Positions 5,830 through 6,635 of a DNA stretch of 6,635 nt are shown here, in pieces. Under the pieces are notes generated by a model. The model made no database searches. It was not told where the DNA came from and saw only the letters and a list, made by a program, of their open reading frames with translations. The stretch is from Chloroflexota bacterium (GTDB lineage Bacteria; Chloroflexota; UBA5177; JANWHV01). Each line of letters opens with the position of its first letter. The first letter of the stretch is position 1. The position numbers were made by a program, and so were the translations under genes. Location: positions 1 through 6,635 of the forward strand of contig JANWHO010000292.1 of assembly GCA_025450375.1 (NCBI GenBank), written 5' to 3'.

Positions 5830-6635
5830 TCACCGCCCGCGCTGCCTGGCCAGCGCCACCACGTAGAGCAGGCCGACCAGAATGGCGAAGGCAAAGGTAA
5901 TCACCGCCAGGCCCTGAGCGACCAGCAGCTTCTGCAGCCCAACATCCTGGTCCATCAAGGGGCCGATCATTTGCGGCGCCGTCGGACCAAGCAGGGCGGG
6001 AATGTTATAGCTGCCCAGCACCCCAATAAAAGCGAGAGCGAAGGCGATCAGCGCCTGGCGTAAGGTAAGGGGGAGCAGAATGCTGAGGAAAATACGGGGA
6101 TACCCGGCGCCGATGTCACGGGCGGACTCGATTAGCGCGTTGTCGATCTCCCCCAGCCCGGCGCCCAACAGCAGTACGGTGATCGGGATATTATTCCAGA
6201 CCTGCGCCATCACGATCCCGGTGGCATTGTCGATCAGTTGCGGGAACTGACCCCGGAAAACGGTTGACTCAAGATGCGCGTCCTGCAGCAACACGTCGAG
6301 AAAGTTGCCCTGTTGATAAAAAGAGATGAAGGCATAGGCCGAAATAATCGTGGGGATGAACAGGGGGATCAAGCACAGCGAGCGGAACATCGAGGCCACG
6401 CGGCTCTGGGTGAAGCGCAGATACATCGCGATGGGATAGCACAGGACGAAGAGCCCGATCACGGTGATCACGGTCACGCGCAGACTGAAGGCGATCGACT
6501 GCCGAGCCTGCGGATCGTTCCAGATCTCCCGGTAGACCTCAAGGCTCAGGGTGCGTTCCACCTCCTGCCCTCCATGGCGGAGGACCACATGCTGAACAGC
6601 CAGAGTATCCCAGATTGCCTTGAGAGCGGGATAGA
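5830..6635 (-). CDS. ABC transporter permease, first subunit of operon A, N-terminus cut by window edge
   Basis: The frame is open from the right edge and gives 267 complete codons before the TGA at 5830-5832. Numbering from the first complete codon, helices lie near 50-72, 84-105, 136-157, 190-210 and 241-262. The EAA-type loop is E169-S-A-R-D-I-G175 through L187-P188. The first visible residues (PALKAIWDT, then SLEVYREIWND) look like the end of helix 1 and the external loop that follows it, so the true start lies outside. A GTG at 6588 would drop that part and is not a convincing start. VWNNIPITVLLLGAGL is typical of the first permease in polyamine/ferric-type importers. Its partner begins 49 bp downstream. 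Confidence 0.92.
   Translation of the reverse strand, partial: YPALKAIWDTLAVQHVVLRHGGQEVERTLSLEVYREIWNDPQARQSIAFSLRVTVITVIGLFVLCYPIAMYLRFTQSRVASMFRSLCLIPLFIPTIISAYAFISFYQQGNFLDVLLQDAHLESTVFRGQFPQLIDNATGIVMAQVWNNIPITVLLLGAGLGEIDNALIESARDIGAGYPRIFLSILLPLTLRQALIAFALAFIGVLGSYNIPALLGPTAPQMIGPLMDQDVGLQKLLVAQGLAVITFAFAILVGLLYVVALARQRGR

Noticed and set aside
5781..5894. An N-terminal extension of the second operon A permease from an ATG at 5894
   Set aside because: It would overlap the upstream permease by 65 bp and add a non-family tail. The start at 5780 gives the usual N-terminus and length.

Overview
The window is GC-rich, and every gene I can support lies on the minus strand. It holds two adjacent ABC-importer operons of the same broad class, the polyamine / ferric iron / aminoethylphosphonate-type importers. 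These have two different permeases, one MalK/PotA-like ATPase and a separate solute-binding protein. In transcription order (right to left), operon A gives a permease whose N-terminus is cut by the right edge (5830-6635), a second permease (4923-5780) and its ATPase (3828-4919). After a 256-bp gap, operon B gives a Tat-exported solute-binding protein (2423-3571), two permeases (1322-2248 and 471-1325) and an ATPase cut by the left edge (1-466). If operon A has the same order as B, its binding protein lies just beyond the right edge.

In each operon the two permeases would pair in the membrane, each offering an EAA loop to the ATPase dimer, and the exported binding protein would deliver ligand. 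The operon B permeases closely resemble, from memory, the set annotated as 'putative spermidine/putrescine transport system', but nothing here proves the substrate. Genes within each operon are tightly spaced: a 4-bp ATGA overlap, gaps of 3, 4 and 49 bp, and one longer 174-bp gap behind the binding-protein gene.

The non-coding content is modest. The gap between the binding-protein gene and its first permease holds a GC-rich stem-loop close to the stop codon, then a long near-perfect palindrome with 25-bp arms beginning GTAGGGGCACCC. The 256-bp gap between the operons carries a strong ribosome-binding site and several inverted repeats, and probably contains the operon B promoter, though I could not place one convincingly. 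No RNA genes, CRISPR, transposase or origin are visible.

The source is probably an environmental, high-GC bacterium. The Tat-exported binding protein and the interspersed GTAGGGGC palindrome are reminiscent of Chloroflexota or related high-GC phyla, but this is a weak inference. I see no new biological system; the interest lies in the paired transporters and the intergenic RNA-forming elements.
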